Below are positions 33,624 to 41,671 of a stretch of DNA of 64,000 bases, piece after piece. Both the position numbers and the translations under genes were made by a program. This DNA is from Streptomyces regalis (GTDB lineage: Bacteria; Actinomycetota; Actinomycetes; Streptomycetales; Streptomycetaceae). The stretch is taken from the NCBI RefSeq assembly GCF_001509475.1, contig NZ_LLZG01000387.1, positions 7,748 through 71,747 on the forward strand, written 5' to 3'. Position 1 is the first letter of the stretch; every line of letters starts with the position of its first letter. The notes below the pieces were generated by a model. That model made no database searches, was not told the DNA's origin, and was given only the letters and a program-made list of their open reading frames with translations.

Positions 33624-34478
33624 TCACGCCGTCGCCGAGCGGTACTTGCGTACCGCGAGGGTGCGGAACACCACGATGATCAGGGCCGAGTAGATCAACG
33701 AGGCCCAGACCGGGTGCTGCATGGGCCAGGCGTCCGAGGGTGAGACCCCCGGATTGGCGAAGAGCTCGCGGCAGGCCTGGACCGTGGCGCTGAAGGGGTT
33801 CCAGTCGGCGACGTGACGCAGCCACGGGGTCATATGGCTGGTGTCCACGAACGCGTTCGAGATGAAGGTGACCGGGAAGAGCCAGATCAGCCCGCTGGAC
33901 GTGGCCGCCTCGGGGGTACGCACGGACATGCCGATCAGGGCGCCGATCCAGGTGAACGCGTACCCGAGCAGGAGCAGCAGCCCGAAGGCCGCCAGCACCC
34001 TGCCCGCGTCGGTGCTTCCGTCCGACCCGACGCGCCAGCCGACCAGCAGGGCCACCACCGCCAGGACGACCAGGGTCAGGGCGGTCTGGACGAGGTCGGC
34101 GAAGGTACGCCCGGTGAGCACCGCGCCCCTGGCCATGGGCAGGGAGCGGAAGCGGTCGATGAGCCCCTTGTGCATGTCGTCGGCGATGCCCGCGCCGGAG
34201 CTGGCGGTGGCGAAGGTGACGGTCTGCGCGAAGATGCCCGCCATCAGGAAGTTCTTGTAGTCGACGGCGCTGGTGCTGCTCCCGATCTGCATGGAGCCGC
34301 CGAAGACGTAGGTGAACAGCACCACGAACATGATGGGCTGAATGAGACCATAAATGATCATCTCTGGAATTCGGGACATTCGAATCAAATTGCGCTTTGC
34401 GACGACCATCGAGTCCCGGACGGACTGACTGACCGGGTTCGTGGCCGGCGCGACCCGCACGGCGTCGAGAGCACTCAC
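33624..34478 (-). CDS. ABC-2 type exporter permease (DrrB-like)
   Basis: A 284-residue six-helix permease starting at GTG 34478, overlapping the ATPase stop by 4 bp (GTGA). The N-terminal amphipathic stretch (DSMVVAKRNLIRMSRIPEMI) and IQPIMFVVLFTYVFGG lead into helix 1. The ABC-2 signature region is SVRTPEAATSSGLIWLFPVT near 190, with FVDTSHMTPWLRHVADWNPF before the last helices. Pairing with a DrrA-type ATPase indicates export of a lipophilic compound or a drug. No local biosynthetic cluster identifies the substrate. Confidence 0.92.
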   Translation of the reverse strand: MSALDAVRVAPATNPVSQSVRDSMVVAKRNLIRMSRIPEMIIYGLIQPIMFVVLFTYVFGGSMQIGSSTSAVDYKNFLMAGIFAQTVTFATASSGAGIADDMHKGLIDRFRSLPMARGAVLTGRTFADLVQTALTLVVLAVVALLVGWRVGSDGSTDAGRVLAAFGLLLLLGYAFTWIGALIGMSVRTPEAATSSGLIWLFPVTFISNAFVDTSHMTPWLRHVADWNPFSATVQACRELFANPGVSPSDAWPMQHPVWASLIYSALIIVVFRTLAVRKYRSATA

Positions 34479-35452
34479 TTGACGGCCTCCTTACCGTTCT
34501 CCTCGTCCTTCACCTCGGCGACGTGTCCCGTCAGGGACAGGAACACGTCGTCGAGGGTCGGGCGGCGCAGCCCGATGTCGTCGATCTCGATGCCGCGGGT
34601 GTCGAGTTCGCGGATGACCTCGGCGAGAAGCTTGGCGCCTCCGGTCACGGGCACGGTGAGCTTGCGCATGTGGTCCTCGACCGTGGTGCCGCCCTTGCCG
34701 AAGCCGCGCAGGACCTCGGAGGCGGTCGGGATGTCCTCGCGCTCGTGCACCACGACCTCGACGCGCTCACCGCCGGTGCGTGCCTTGAGCTGGTCGGAGG
34801 TGCCCGTGGCGATGACGTGGCCGTGGTCGACCACCGCGATCTCGTGCGCGAGGTGATCGGCCTCTTCGAGGTACTGGGTGGTCAGCAGCAGCGTCGTACC
34901 GCCCGAGACCAGCCGCTTTATGACCTCCCACAGCAGCTGACGGTTGCGCGGGTCGAGGCCGGTCGTCGGCTCGTCCATGAACATCACGGGCGGTGAGACG
35001 ACGAGGGCGGCCGCGAGGTCGAGGCGGCGGCGCATGCCGCCGGAGTAGGTCTTCGTGGGACGGTCGGCGGCGTCGGCGAGATCGAACTGTTCCAGCAGTT
35101 CGACCGCGCGGGCCTTCGCCGCCTTCGCCTTCATCTGGTAGAGCTGGCCGACCATCTGCAGGTTCTCGCGGCCGGTGAGGTACTCGTCGACCGCCGCGAA
35201 CTGGCCGGACAGGCCGATGGAGCGGCGCACGGCGTCGGGATGCTTGAGGACGTCGATGCCCGCTACGACCGCCGAGCCGCTGTCGGGGCGCAACAGGGTG
35301 GTCAGACAGCGGACGGCCGTCGTCTTGCCCGCGCCGTTCGGCCCGAGCAGGCCGAGGACCGTGCCCTCGGGGACATCGAGGTCGACGCCGTCCAGAGCCC
35401 TTACGTCACCGAAGGTCTTCACCAGGCCTTCGGCATAGATGGCGCCTGGCAT
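34475..35452 (-). CDS. ABC exporter ATPase (DrrA family)
   Basis: A 325-residue nucleotide-binding protein. The start is ATG 35452 with GGAG seven bases upstream; a GTG four codons earlier is possible. Walker A GLLGPNGAGKTTAV near 34, Q-loop, signature YSGGMRRRLDLAAAL near 136 and Walker B VMFMDEPTTGLDPRN near 157 are intact. A C-terminal DrrA-type regulatory extension of about 80 residues (EVLRGFGKGGTTVEDHM, then RRPTLDDVFLSLTGH) is present. It works with the overlapping ABC-2 permease gene. The 176-bp gap before it, up to the ilvA stop at 35641, holds its promoter and no gene. Confidence 0.94.
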   Translation of the reverse strand: MPGAIYAEGLVKTFGDVRALDGVDLDVPEGTVLGLLGPNGAGKTTAVRCLTTLLRPDSGSAVVAGIDVLKHPDAVRRSIGLSGQFAAVDEYLTGRENLQMVGQLYQMKAKAAKARAVELLEQFDLADAADRPTKTYSGGMRRRLDLAAALVVSPPVMFMDEPTTGLDPRNRQLLWEVIKRLVSGGTTLLLTTQYLEEADHLAHEIAVVDHGHVIATGTSDQLKARTGGERVEVVVHEREDIPTASEVLRGFGKGGTTVEDHMRKLTVPVTGGAKLLAEVIRELDTRGIEIDDIGLRRPTLDDVFLSLTGHVAEVKDEENGKEAVK

Positions 35453-35640
35453 ATGAATCTCCACGTCGTCGGGGAAACTTCGGAAAGCCTAGGTTGGTTT
35501 GCACTTTTCGTTCCGCGCCATCACTCAGCGCTGCGGCGAGGATACGAGACACACCATAACGCGATGTATCGCGTCCCTCAACGGATTTACCCGAATGAGC
35601 GACAAAGAGCCTCCGACCTGGGCTTTCGCCCGCCCGCGCC

Positions 35641-36870
35641 TCAGCCGATGACCGTGTAGCCCGCCTCGCGCAGGGCCTGGCCGACCTCGACGCAGTGCGC
35701 AGTGCCCTTCGTCTCCAGGTGCAGCTCGACCTCCGCCTCCGTGAGCCCGAGCCGTGGGTCGGTCCGTACGTGGCTCACATCGAGGACGTTAGCGTCCACC
35801 ACTGACAACACCCCGAGAAGCGTGGCGAGCGCGCCCGGCCGGTCCGTCAGCCGCAGCCGTACGGCCAGGTAACGGCCCTGCGCGGCCATGCCGTGCCGCA
35901 GGACGCGCTGCAGCAGCAGCGGGTCGACGTTGCCGCCGGACAGCACCGCGACGACCGGGCCCTCGAAGGCGCCGGGGTCGCTCAGCAGTGCCGCGACGGG
36001 GCTCGCCCCGGCCGGTTCGACGACCAGCTTGGCCCGCTCCAGGCACAGCAACAGGGCGGTGGCCAGCTCGTCCTCGGTGACCGTGCGGACCTCGTCCACC
36101 AGGTCGCCGATGATCCGGAACGGCACGTCACCGGGCCGTCCGACCTTGATGCCGTCGGCCATCGTCGCCGGGTTGTCGACCGCGACCGGGCGCCCGGCCG
36201 CCAGCGAGGGAGGGTACGCCGCCGCGCCCGCCGCCTGTACGCCCACGATCCGCACGTCGGGCCGCAGCGCCTTCACCGCCGTCGCGATGCCCGCCGCGAG
36301 CCCTCCGCCGCCGATGCCGACGACGATCGTCCGCACCTCCGGGCACTGTTCGAGGATCTCCAGGCCGACCGTGCCCTGGCCCGCGATGATGTCGGCGTGG
36401 TCGAAGGGGTGAATGAACACCGCGCCCGTCTCGGCCGCGTACTCCTGCGCGGCGGCCAGCGTCTCGTCGACCACCTGTCCGTGCAGGCGCACCTCGGCGC
36501 CGTAGTCCCGGGTGGCGCTGATCTTCGGCAGCGGGGCGCCCTTCGGCATGAACACCGTGGAGCCCACGCCGAGCAGCGACGACGCCAGGGCGACGCCCTG
36601 CGCGTGGTTGCCGGCGCTGGCGGCCACGACCCCCGCCGCCCGCTCCTCCGGGAGCAGCCCGGCGATCCGGACGTAGGCGCCGCGCAGCTTGAACGATCCG
36701 GTCCGCTGGAGGTTCTCGCACTTGAAGTGCACCGGCGCGCCCACCAGCTGGGACAGGTGCCTGCTGCCCTCCATCGCCGTCACCCGCGCCACGCCCGTCA
36801 GCATCTTCTGGGCGCCGCGTACGTCGTCGAGCGTGACGGGAGGCAAGGAGTCAGCCGTGCTGTAGCTCAT
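35641..36870 (-). CDS. ilvA: Threonine ammonia-lyase
   Basis: A 409-residue fold-type II PLP enzyme that deaminates threonine to 2-oxobutyrate, the first step to isoleucine or propionyl-CoA. The Schiff-base motif is GSFKLRGAYVRI near 57. The phosphate loop is IGGGGLAAGIATAV near 187. A C-terminal ACT domain (about 330-409, LRLTDRPGALATLLGVLSVV) suggests allosteric control by amino acids. The single ACT unit and overall length match the TdcB/catabolic-type enzymes of actinomycetes rather than the two-ACT biosynthetic IlvA. It is divergent from a MarR gene. Confidence 0.94.
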   Translation of the reverse strand: MSYSTADSLPPVTLDDVRGAQKMLTGVARVTAMEGSRHLSQLVGAPVHFKCENLQRTGSFKLRGAYVRIAGLLPEERAAGVVAASAGNHAQGVALASSLLGVGSTVFMPKGAPLPKISATRDYGAEVRLHGQVVDETLAAAQEYAAETGAVFIHPFDHADIIAGQGTVGLEILEQCPEVRTIVVGIGGGGLAAGIATAVKALRPDVRIVGVQAAGAAAYPPSLAAGRPVAVDNPATMADGIKVGRPGDVPFRIIGDLVDEVRTVTEDELATALLLCLERAKLVVEPAGASPVAALLSDPGAFEGPVVAVLSGGNVDPLLLQRVLRHGMAAQGRYLAVRLRLTDRPGALATLLGVLSVVDANVLDVSHVRTDPRLGLTEAEVELHLETKGTAHCVEVGQALREAGYTVIG

Positions 36871-37015
36871 GACTCAAGTCTCGCAGTTCACAGGCGGGGC
36901 GCCCTGGTGTGACCAAGCACCGAGATGTGTTTGCGCAGCGCCGGTACAGCCCGCGTCCGGGCCGCGTACCCTGTCCCCCAACCCAGCACCCCCTTCATGA
37001 AGTGAGCCCCCGGCC

Positions 37016-37540
37016 ATGCCCACAACACCTGAAATGTCGATGGACATGACGACCGTCGCTGACAGCGGTCTCCTCGACACGCTGCAGCACGAGGTGGCGG
37101 TGTTCGCCCGTCGTGCCGAACAGACCCGGCTCGGTGGGGTCGGGCAGGTGCGCAACTCCATGGACCGCGCCGCATACCTGCTGCTCAACCGCCTCGACAA
37201 GGAAGGCCCCATGGGCGTCAAGGCGCTCGCCGCGAGCATGGGGATCGACTCGTCGACGGTCACCCGGCAGGTCGCGCCGCTCGTGGACACGGGGCTCGTC
37301 AAGCGCACCTCGCACCCCGAGGACGGGCGGGCGGTGGTGCTCCAGCTGTCCCCGCGCGGGCAGTCGCGGCTGGAGGAAGTGCGTTCGTCGCGGCGTCAGT
37401 TGATGGCCGAGCTGACACACGACTGGGCCCCGGAGGAGCGCGAGGCGTTCTGCACGCTCCTCACCCGCTTCAACACCGCGCTCTCCTCTCGGATGGCGGC
37501 GCAGGGGATCTCGGGCGCGGAGTCGCCTGCGGCGTCCTGA
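37016..37540 (+). CDS. MarR-family transcriptional regulator
   Basis: A 174-residue winged-helix dimer. The central DNA-binding part reads RAAYLLLNRLDKEGPMGVKA, then LAASMGIDSSTVTRQVAPLV with the recognition helix, and the wing TSHPEDGRAVVLQLSPRG. The start is ATG 37016; ATGs at 37034 and 37040 are possible. It is divergent from ilvA across 145 bp, so it may regulate itself, ilvA or both. No obvious palindrome was identified there. Confidence 0.92.
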   Translation: MPTTPEMSMDMTTVADSGLLDTLQHEVAVFARRAEQTRLGGVGQVRNSMDRAAYLLLNRLDKEGPMGVKALAASMGIDSSTVTRQVAPLVDTGLVKRTSHPEDGRAVVLQLSPRGQSRLEEVRSSRRQLMAELTHDWAPEEREAFCTLLTRFNTALSSRMAAQGISGAESPAAS

Positions 37541-37778
37541 GAGGCAGTTCGGCGGGGCGGGCGCTCGCCCAGTGCGCGCCGGATCCGGTCTCGCCCCCGC
37601 CGCCCCATCCCGATACGGGCACGGGTACGCGCGCGTGCTCATGTGATCGGCCGGCTCCCGGCTCTTGACCCTGCGCCGCCGCTGGCCTCATATGAAACCG
37701 GGTCCTCTTCCCGTGCGCCCGACGTGTCGCGCGTGTGGCCGGGGCCCGGTTCCTCGGGGCGTTCAGGCAGGAGGGGCG

Positions 37779-38291
37779 GTGGGACGACGGCGTGCGGCCC
37801 AGGACGCCCGCCGGGCCCGGGAGTTCGAGGCGTTCGTCGCGGGCGCGGCAGGGCGGCTGCTGCATGCCGCGACGCTGCTCACCGCGGAGCCCCCGGACGA
37901 CAATCCGCGCGCGCGGCGCCTGCTGACGCTGTCCCTCGCGCACACGTACGCGTGCTGGGACCGGCTGCGCGGCGAGGACCCGTACGACCGCGCCCGCCAG
38001 TATCTGGCCACCCGCTTCTCCCGCGCCGCCTGGCATCAGTACGGCGGCCTGGGCGCCCTCGGCCGGTCCCGCCCGCACCCCGACAGCCCGCTCGCCCGGC
38101 TCTCCCCGCAGGAACGCCTGATCCTGGTCCTGCGGCTGTATGAGGGTGTCGCCGAGGAACAGGCGGCGGCCCTGCTCGGCCTGCCCAGGGAGCGTGTCCA
38201 CGCGATCTGCGACCGGGCGACGGCGACCCTGCTGCATCCGCAGCGGGGGCCCGCACCGCGCGTGCTCGGAGCGAAGGTGGCGTCGCCGTGA
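37779..38291 (+). CDS. Sigma-70 family (ECF-like) RNA polymerase sigma factor, divergent
   Basis: About 170 residues from GTG 37779, with AGGAGG five bases upstream. Residues about 12-80 resemble region 2 (FEAFVAGAAGRLLHAATLLT, then AHTYACWDRLRGEDPYDRAR). Residues about 108-160 are a clear region 4 helix-turn-helix (SPQERLILVLRLYEGVAEEQ, then LLGLPRERVHAICDRATATL). The linker is short and region 2 is degenerate, as in SigE-like factors of streptomycetes. It overlaps the following small membrane-protein gene by 4 bp (GTGA), like a sigma/anti-sigma pair. Confidence 0.78.
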   Translation: MGRRRAAQDARRAREFEAFVAGAAGRLLHAATLLTAEPPDDNPRARRLLTLSLAHTYACWDRLRGEDPYDRARQYLATRFSRAAWHQYGGLGALGRSRPHPDSPLARLSPQERLILVLRLYEGVAEEQAAALLGLPRERVHAICDRATATLLHPQRGPAPRVLGAKVASP

Positions 38292-38536
38292 ATCGAAGCC
38301 AACGTGAGGCGGCCGCACGGCAGATCATGGAGCGCACGCCGCCGCCGGTGCCGCCGGAGCTGTACGCGGAGGTCGTGCGGCGCGGTGGCCGCATATTGCG
38401 CCGCAGGACGGCCGCCGTACGCCTGATGTGGCTGCTGCTGTTCGCCGCGACGGTGGCATTCGTGGTGTGGGCGCTGATGGCCCGGCCGTGGGTGGAGCCG
38501 CCGTCGGAGACGACTCCACCGCTGACGGGCTGGTGA
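38288..38536 (+). CDS. Small membrane protein coupled to the sigma-like gene
   Basis: An 82-residue protein starting at GTG 38288 within the end of the sigma-like gene. The N-terminal half is charged and helical (SQREAAARQIMERTPPPVPP). One membrane helix lies at about 45-65 (LMWLLLFAATVAFVVWALMA), then a short outside tail. Position and topology suggest an anti-sigma-like or membrane-tethering partner, but no zinc motif or asd fold is visible, so this is inference. Confidence 0.7.
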   Translation: MNRSQREAAARQIMERTPPPVPPELYAEVVRRGGRILRRRTAAVRLMWLLLFAATVAFVVWALMARPWVEPPSETTPPLTGW

Positions 38537-38560
38537 ACCCTTCCTGCAGGCCCCTGGACC

Positions 38561-38723
38561 AGGGCCTGTCCGGCGGATCATGCCGGCGTCGCGGTGCCCG
38601 GCACGCACTCCCCCAGAGGGGGGACCCCCAGCCGCGTTGTCGTCGGTCGCCGACGCTCCGCGTCGACTCCCTCCTCCGCCTTGCAGCTGCACGCACCAGA
38701 CACCGCTCCGCCGGACAGGCCCT
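38561..38723. mobile_element. MITE-like element with 17-bp terminal inverted repeats
   Basis: AGGGCCTGTCCGGCGGA (38561-38577) and TCCGCCGGACAGGCCCT (38707-38723) are perfect inverted repeats bounding a 163-bp noncoding stretch. The interior has its own dyads (CCCCAGAGGGGGG, CGACGCTCCGCGTCG). I recognise the terminus as common in Streptomyces intergenic DNA. It fills the gap between two convergent genes, and its right end supplies the first two bases of the complementary metB stop codon (CTA at 38722-38724). No clear target-site duplication is visible. Confidence 0.7.
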
Positions 38724-39876
38724 AGCCGAGCGCCTGCTGGAGGTCCTCCAGGAGGTCGTCGACGTTCTCGATGCCCACCGAGAGGCGGACGAGGTCGGCG
38801 GGGACCTCCAGGGCCGAGCCGGCCGCGGAGGCGTGGGTCATCCGGCCGGGGTGCTCGATGAGGGACTCCACGCCGCCCAGGGACTCGCCGAGCGTGAACA
38901 CCTTGGCACGGTTGCAGACCTCGACGGCCGCCTCCTCGCCGCCGGCGACCTGGAAGGAGACCATGCCGCCGAACGCCCGCATCTGCTTCGCGGCGACCTC
39001 GTGACCGGGGTGCTCGGGCAGGCCCGGGTACAGAACGTTCGTCACGCGCGCGTGCCGGGTGAGCATGTCGGCGATCTTCGTGGCGTTCTCGCTGTGCCGG
39101 TCCATGCGCACCGACAGCGTCTTGGTGCCGCGCAGCACCAGCCAGGAGTCGAAGGGCCCGGCGACCGCGCCCATCGCGTTCTGGTGGAAGGCCAGTTCGT
39201 CGCCCAGGTCCGGGTCGCTGACGATCAGCGCGCCGCCGACGACGTCCGAGTGGCCGCCCATGTACTTGGTCAGGGAGTGCACCACGACGTCGGCGCCGAG
39301 GGACAGCGGCTGCTGGAGGTACGGCGTGGCGAAGGTGTTGTCGACGACGAGCTTCGCGCCCGCGTCCCGGGCGATCTGGGCGACGGCGGCGATGTCGGTG
39401 ATGCCGAGCAGCGGATTGGACGGGGTCTCCACCCAGACGACCTTCGTCTTCGGGGTGATGGCGGCCCGTACGGCGGACGGATCGCTGGTGTCGGCGACCG
39501 ACCATTCCACGCCCCACCGGGCGACGACCTTCGCGAAGAGGCGGAACGTGCCGCCGTACGCGTCGTTGGGGATGACCACGTGGTCGCCGGGGCTGAGCAG
39601 CGTACGCAACAGGCAGTCCTCGGCCGCCAGTCCGGACGCGAACGCGAGACCCCGGCGGCCGCCCTCCAGGGCGGCGAGGTTCTCCTCCAGTGCGGTCCTG
39701 GTCGGGTTGGCGCTACGGCTGTACTCGTAGCCGCCGCGCAGGCCGCCCACGCCGTCCTGCTTGTAGGTCGAGACCTGGTAGATCGGCGGGACGACGGCGC
39801 CGGTCAGGGGATCGGCGGTGTTGCCCGCGTGGATGGCCAGGGTCTCGAAGTGCTGACTGATGTGCCTGTCACTCAT
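38722..39876 (-). CDS. metB: Cystathionine gamma-synthase / PLP-dependent transsulfuration enzyme
   Basis: A 384-residue Cys/Met-metabolism PLP enzyme starting at ATG 39876. The N-terminal HFETLAIHAGNTADPLTGAV and YEYSRSANPTRTALEENLAA (PLP phosphate-binding Tyr/Arg of the neighbouring subunit) are intact. The Schiff-base lysine lies in VVHSLTKYMGGHSD near 200. SLGGVESLIEHPGRMTHAS near 330 is the C-terminal active-site region. It probably makes cystathionine from an acylated homoserine and cysteine, though actinomycete members can also act as gamma-lyases. The stop codon straddles the edge of an inserted MITE-like repeat. The protein end (ENVDDLLEDLQQALG) appears normal. Confidence 0.92.
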   Translation of the reverse strand: MSDRHISQHFETLAIHAGNTADPLTGAVVPPIYQVSTYKQDGVGGLRGGYEYSRSANPTRTALEENLAALEGGRRGLAFASGLAAEDCLLRTLLSPGDHVVIPNDAYGGTFRLFAKVVARWGVEWSVADTSDPSAVRAAITPKTKVVWVETPSNPLLGITDIAAVAQIARDAGAKLVVDNTFATPYLQQPLSLGADVVVHSLTKYMGGHSDVVGGALIVSDPDLGDELAFHQNAMGAVAGPFDSWLVLRGTKTLSVRMDRHSENATKIADMLTRHARVTNVLYPGLPEHPGHEVAAKQMRAFGGMVSFQVAGGEEAAVEVCNRAKVFTLGESLGGVESLIEHPGRMTHASAAGSALEVPADLVRLSVGIENVDDLLEDLQQALG

Positions 39877-40089
39877 GGGCACCGAGCGTAATGCGCGAAC
39901 CGGGCGGGTGACTCCGTCGGCTGGGCCGGACCACCATGCGCGGCGGATTTTGGGCCCTCCGCGAAACGCCGGACAGGCAGTTCCCCGGCCGAGCCCACAG
40001 CCCCACCGGCCCGATCCCCACAGAACCCTTTCTCCACAGGTCCCCGACCTCGTTGGCCATATGTCGGCGGCGTCTGGAACGCTGGAGGC

Positions 40090-41208
40090 ATGGAGATTCT
40101 CTGGGTCCTGATCGCGCTCGTCATGATCGGCTTTGTGCTGGTGCCGTTCATGAGGCGTCGGCGGGGCATGATCGAGCAGGTCCCGCCGGGCCACCCGGAC
40201 GCCGCGGACCCGGCGAACTACGGCTTCGTACGGCAGGAGGAGCTGGACGTCCGCATGCCCGGCCCCGACCAGGACCTGCTGGACGTCCTGGACCTGGTGC
40301 AGCGCACCCAGGACTACCGCGCGGCCTCGCAGCTGCTGGCCGGCACGGAGGCGGAGGGCGAGGTGCGCTGGCAGCGGGTGCAGGCCTTCGCCGGCGCCGC
40401 GTCGCTGGAGCTGCAGCAGCGGCCGGGCGGGGTCAGCGAGGCGCCGGGCGGGCAGTGGCTGCGCGTGTGGCGGGCCGAGCAGCCCAAGGACGCGGGCGGG
40501 GCGGCCGTACACGCGGAGTTCCTGGTGCAGCAGGCGTGGCGCACGGCGACGCCGGGCACGGACGAGTTCCGGATCATCATGGAGGAGGCGAAGTCGGCGT
40601 GCGGCGACGCGGCGCTGCTCGCCCCCGGTGACCCGATCCCGTACATCATCGAGCTGTCGGTCGCGCGCGGACTCGCCTACTCCCAGCCGGAGTTCGAGCA
40701 GCTCTGGCTGAAGATCCTGGACCGCGCCCCGGCCCACATGGGCGCGCACCTGGCGGCCCTGCACTACTGGTGCGAGAAGTGGCACGGCTCGCGCAAGCTG
40801 GCGTACGACTTCGCGGAAGCGGCCGCGGCCCGCGCCCCCCAGGGCTCCCTGCTAGCCGCCATGCCGCTTTTCGCGGTCTTCGAGCATCTGCCCGAGGTGA
40901 ACCTGGTCAGCGGCTTCTATCAGAGCGAGGTCGTGACGAAGGCGATCCACGGCGCGCTGTACGCGGTGCACGCGGCCCGCCCCGACGACCCGATGCTGGC
41001 GCACGTACGCCATCTGCTGGTCTTCTTCCTGGTCCGCGGCGAGCGCTGGGCGGAGGCCATGAACCAGCTGATAGCGGTCGACGGCCACGTCGGCGCCCTC
41101 CCCTGGACCCTCTCCGCCGACCCCGCCGCGGAGTTCGCGGTCTACCGCGCGCTGGCGGTGGCGGGCTACGAGGCGAACGGCGGCAGCCCGGCGACGCTGC
41201 CGCACTGA
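40090..41208 (+). CDS. Conserved membrane-anchored helical-repeat protein, paralogue 1
   Basis: A 372-residue protein: an N-terminal helix (ILWVLIALVMIGFVLVPFM) with a stop-transfer RRRR, then an all-helical cytoplasmic domain. The spaced pattern WRAEQPKDAGGAAVHAEFLV, LHYWCEKWHGSRKLAYDFAE and DDPMLAHVRHLLVFFLVRGE repeats in the paralogue at 41672. TPR-like helix pairs are likely. There is no catalytic motif and I cannot assign a function. A small gene separates the two paralogues, and all three run in the same direction toward msrA. Confidence 0.75.
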   Translation: MEILWVLIALVMIGFVLVPFMRRRRGMIEQVPPGHPDAADPANYGFVRQEELDVRMPGPDQDLLDVLDLVQRTQDYRAASQLLAGTEAEGEVRWQRVQAFAGAASLELQQRPGGVSEAPGGQWLRVWRAEQPKDAGGAAVHAEFLVQQAWRTATPGTDEFRIIMEEAKSACGDAALLAPGDPIPYIIELSVARGLAYSQPEFEQLWLKILDRAPAHMGAHLAALHYWCEKWHGSRKLAYDFAEAAAARAPQGSLLAAMPLFAVFEHLPEVNLVSGFYQSEVVTKAIHGALYAVHAARPDDPMLAHVRHLLVFFLVRGERWAEAMNQLIAVDGHVGALPWTLSADPAAEFAVYRALAVAGYEANGGSPATLPH

Positions 41209-41323
41209 GCGGCCTCACGGGTACCGTCACAACCCCGGCATTGCTGCGCTGACCTGCGGTAGTGCATACTCCGCTTCCCCCCACAAGTTCGTCATGTCCA
41301 TTTCTCGTGGGGGTTTGCCCATC

Positions 41324-41587
41324 ATGGGGACAACTCTGCGCGCGGTGCGCGCTCTTGACCTGCTCGCCGGGTTCCATCTGCCCAAGTCGAAGGAGGCGCA
41401 GGCCGCCACGGGCCGCGCCGCCCGCGAGTGCGCACGCCCCCAGGTGCGCGCCCGGCACTCCCGCATGGCCGTCGCCGGGCTCGCCCGCCTCGGCCGGGCC
41501 CACTGGGAGCTGTCCTTGACGGACGCGGCGGTGGCGGACGTACCGGACACGCGGGATCCTCACCGACTGCTGGCGCAGACGGACTGA
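41324..41587 (+). CDS. Small protein between the paralogues, unknown function
   Basis: About 87 residues from ATG 41324 (97 from ATG 41294). The sequence starts MGTTLRAVRALDLLAGFHLP and is basic and Ala/Arg-rich, with helix-forming stretches (SRMAVAGLARLGRAHWELSL). Neither start has a good ribosome binding site. It fills the gap between two tandem paralogues in the same orientation, and the codon third positions are GC-rich, so it may be a real gene. No family was recognised. Confidence 0.45.
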   Translation: MGTTLRAVRALDLLAGFHLPKSKEAQAATGRAARECARPQVRARHSRMAVAGLARLGRAHWELSLTDAAVADVPDTRDPHRLLAQTD

Positions 41588-41671
41588 CCCGACATCCGGC
41601 GCGGACCCTCACCCCGTCCCCGCTCCCCCCGTCCCCGCTCCCCCGTCACCGCTCAAGGACGTCAGACACCC

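Noticed and set aside
33624..35452. Possible drug-biosynthesis cluster around the DrrAB-like exporter
   Set aside because: Neighbours are housekeeping genes (greA, ilvA). No synthase, tailoring or resistance genes are adjacent.
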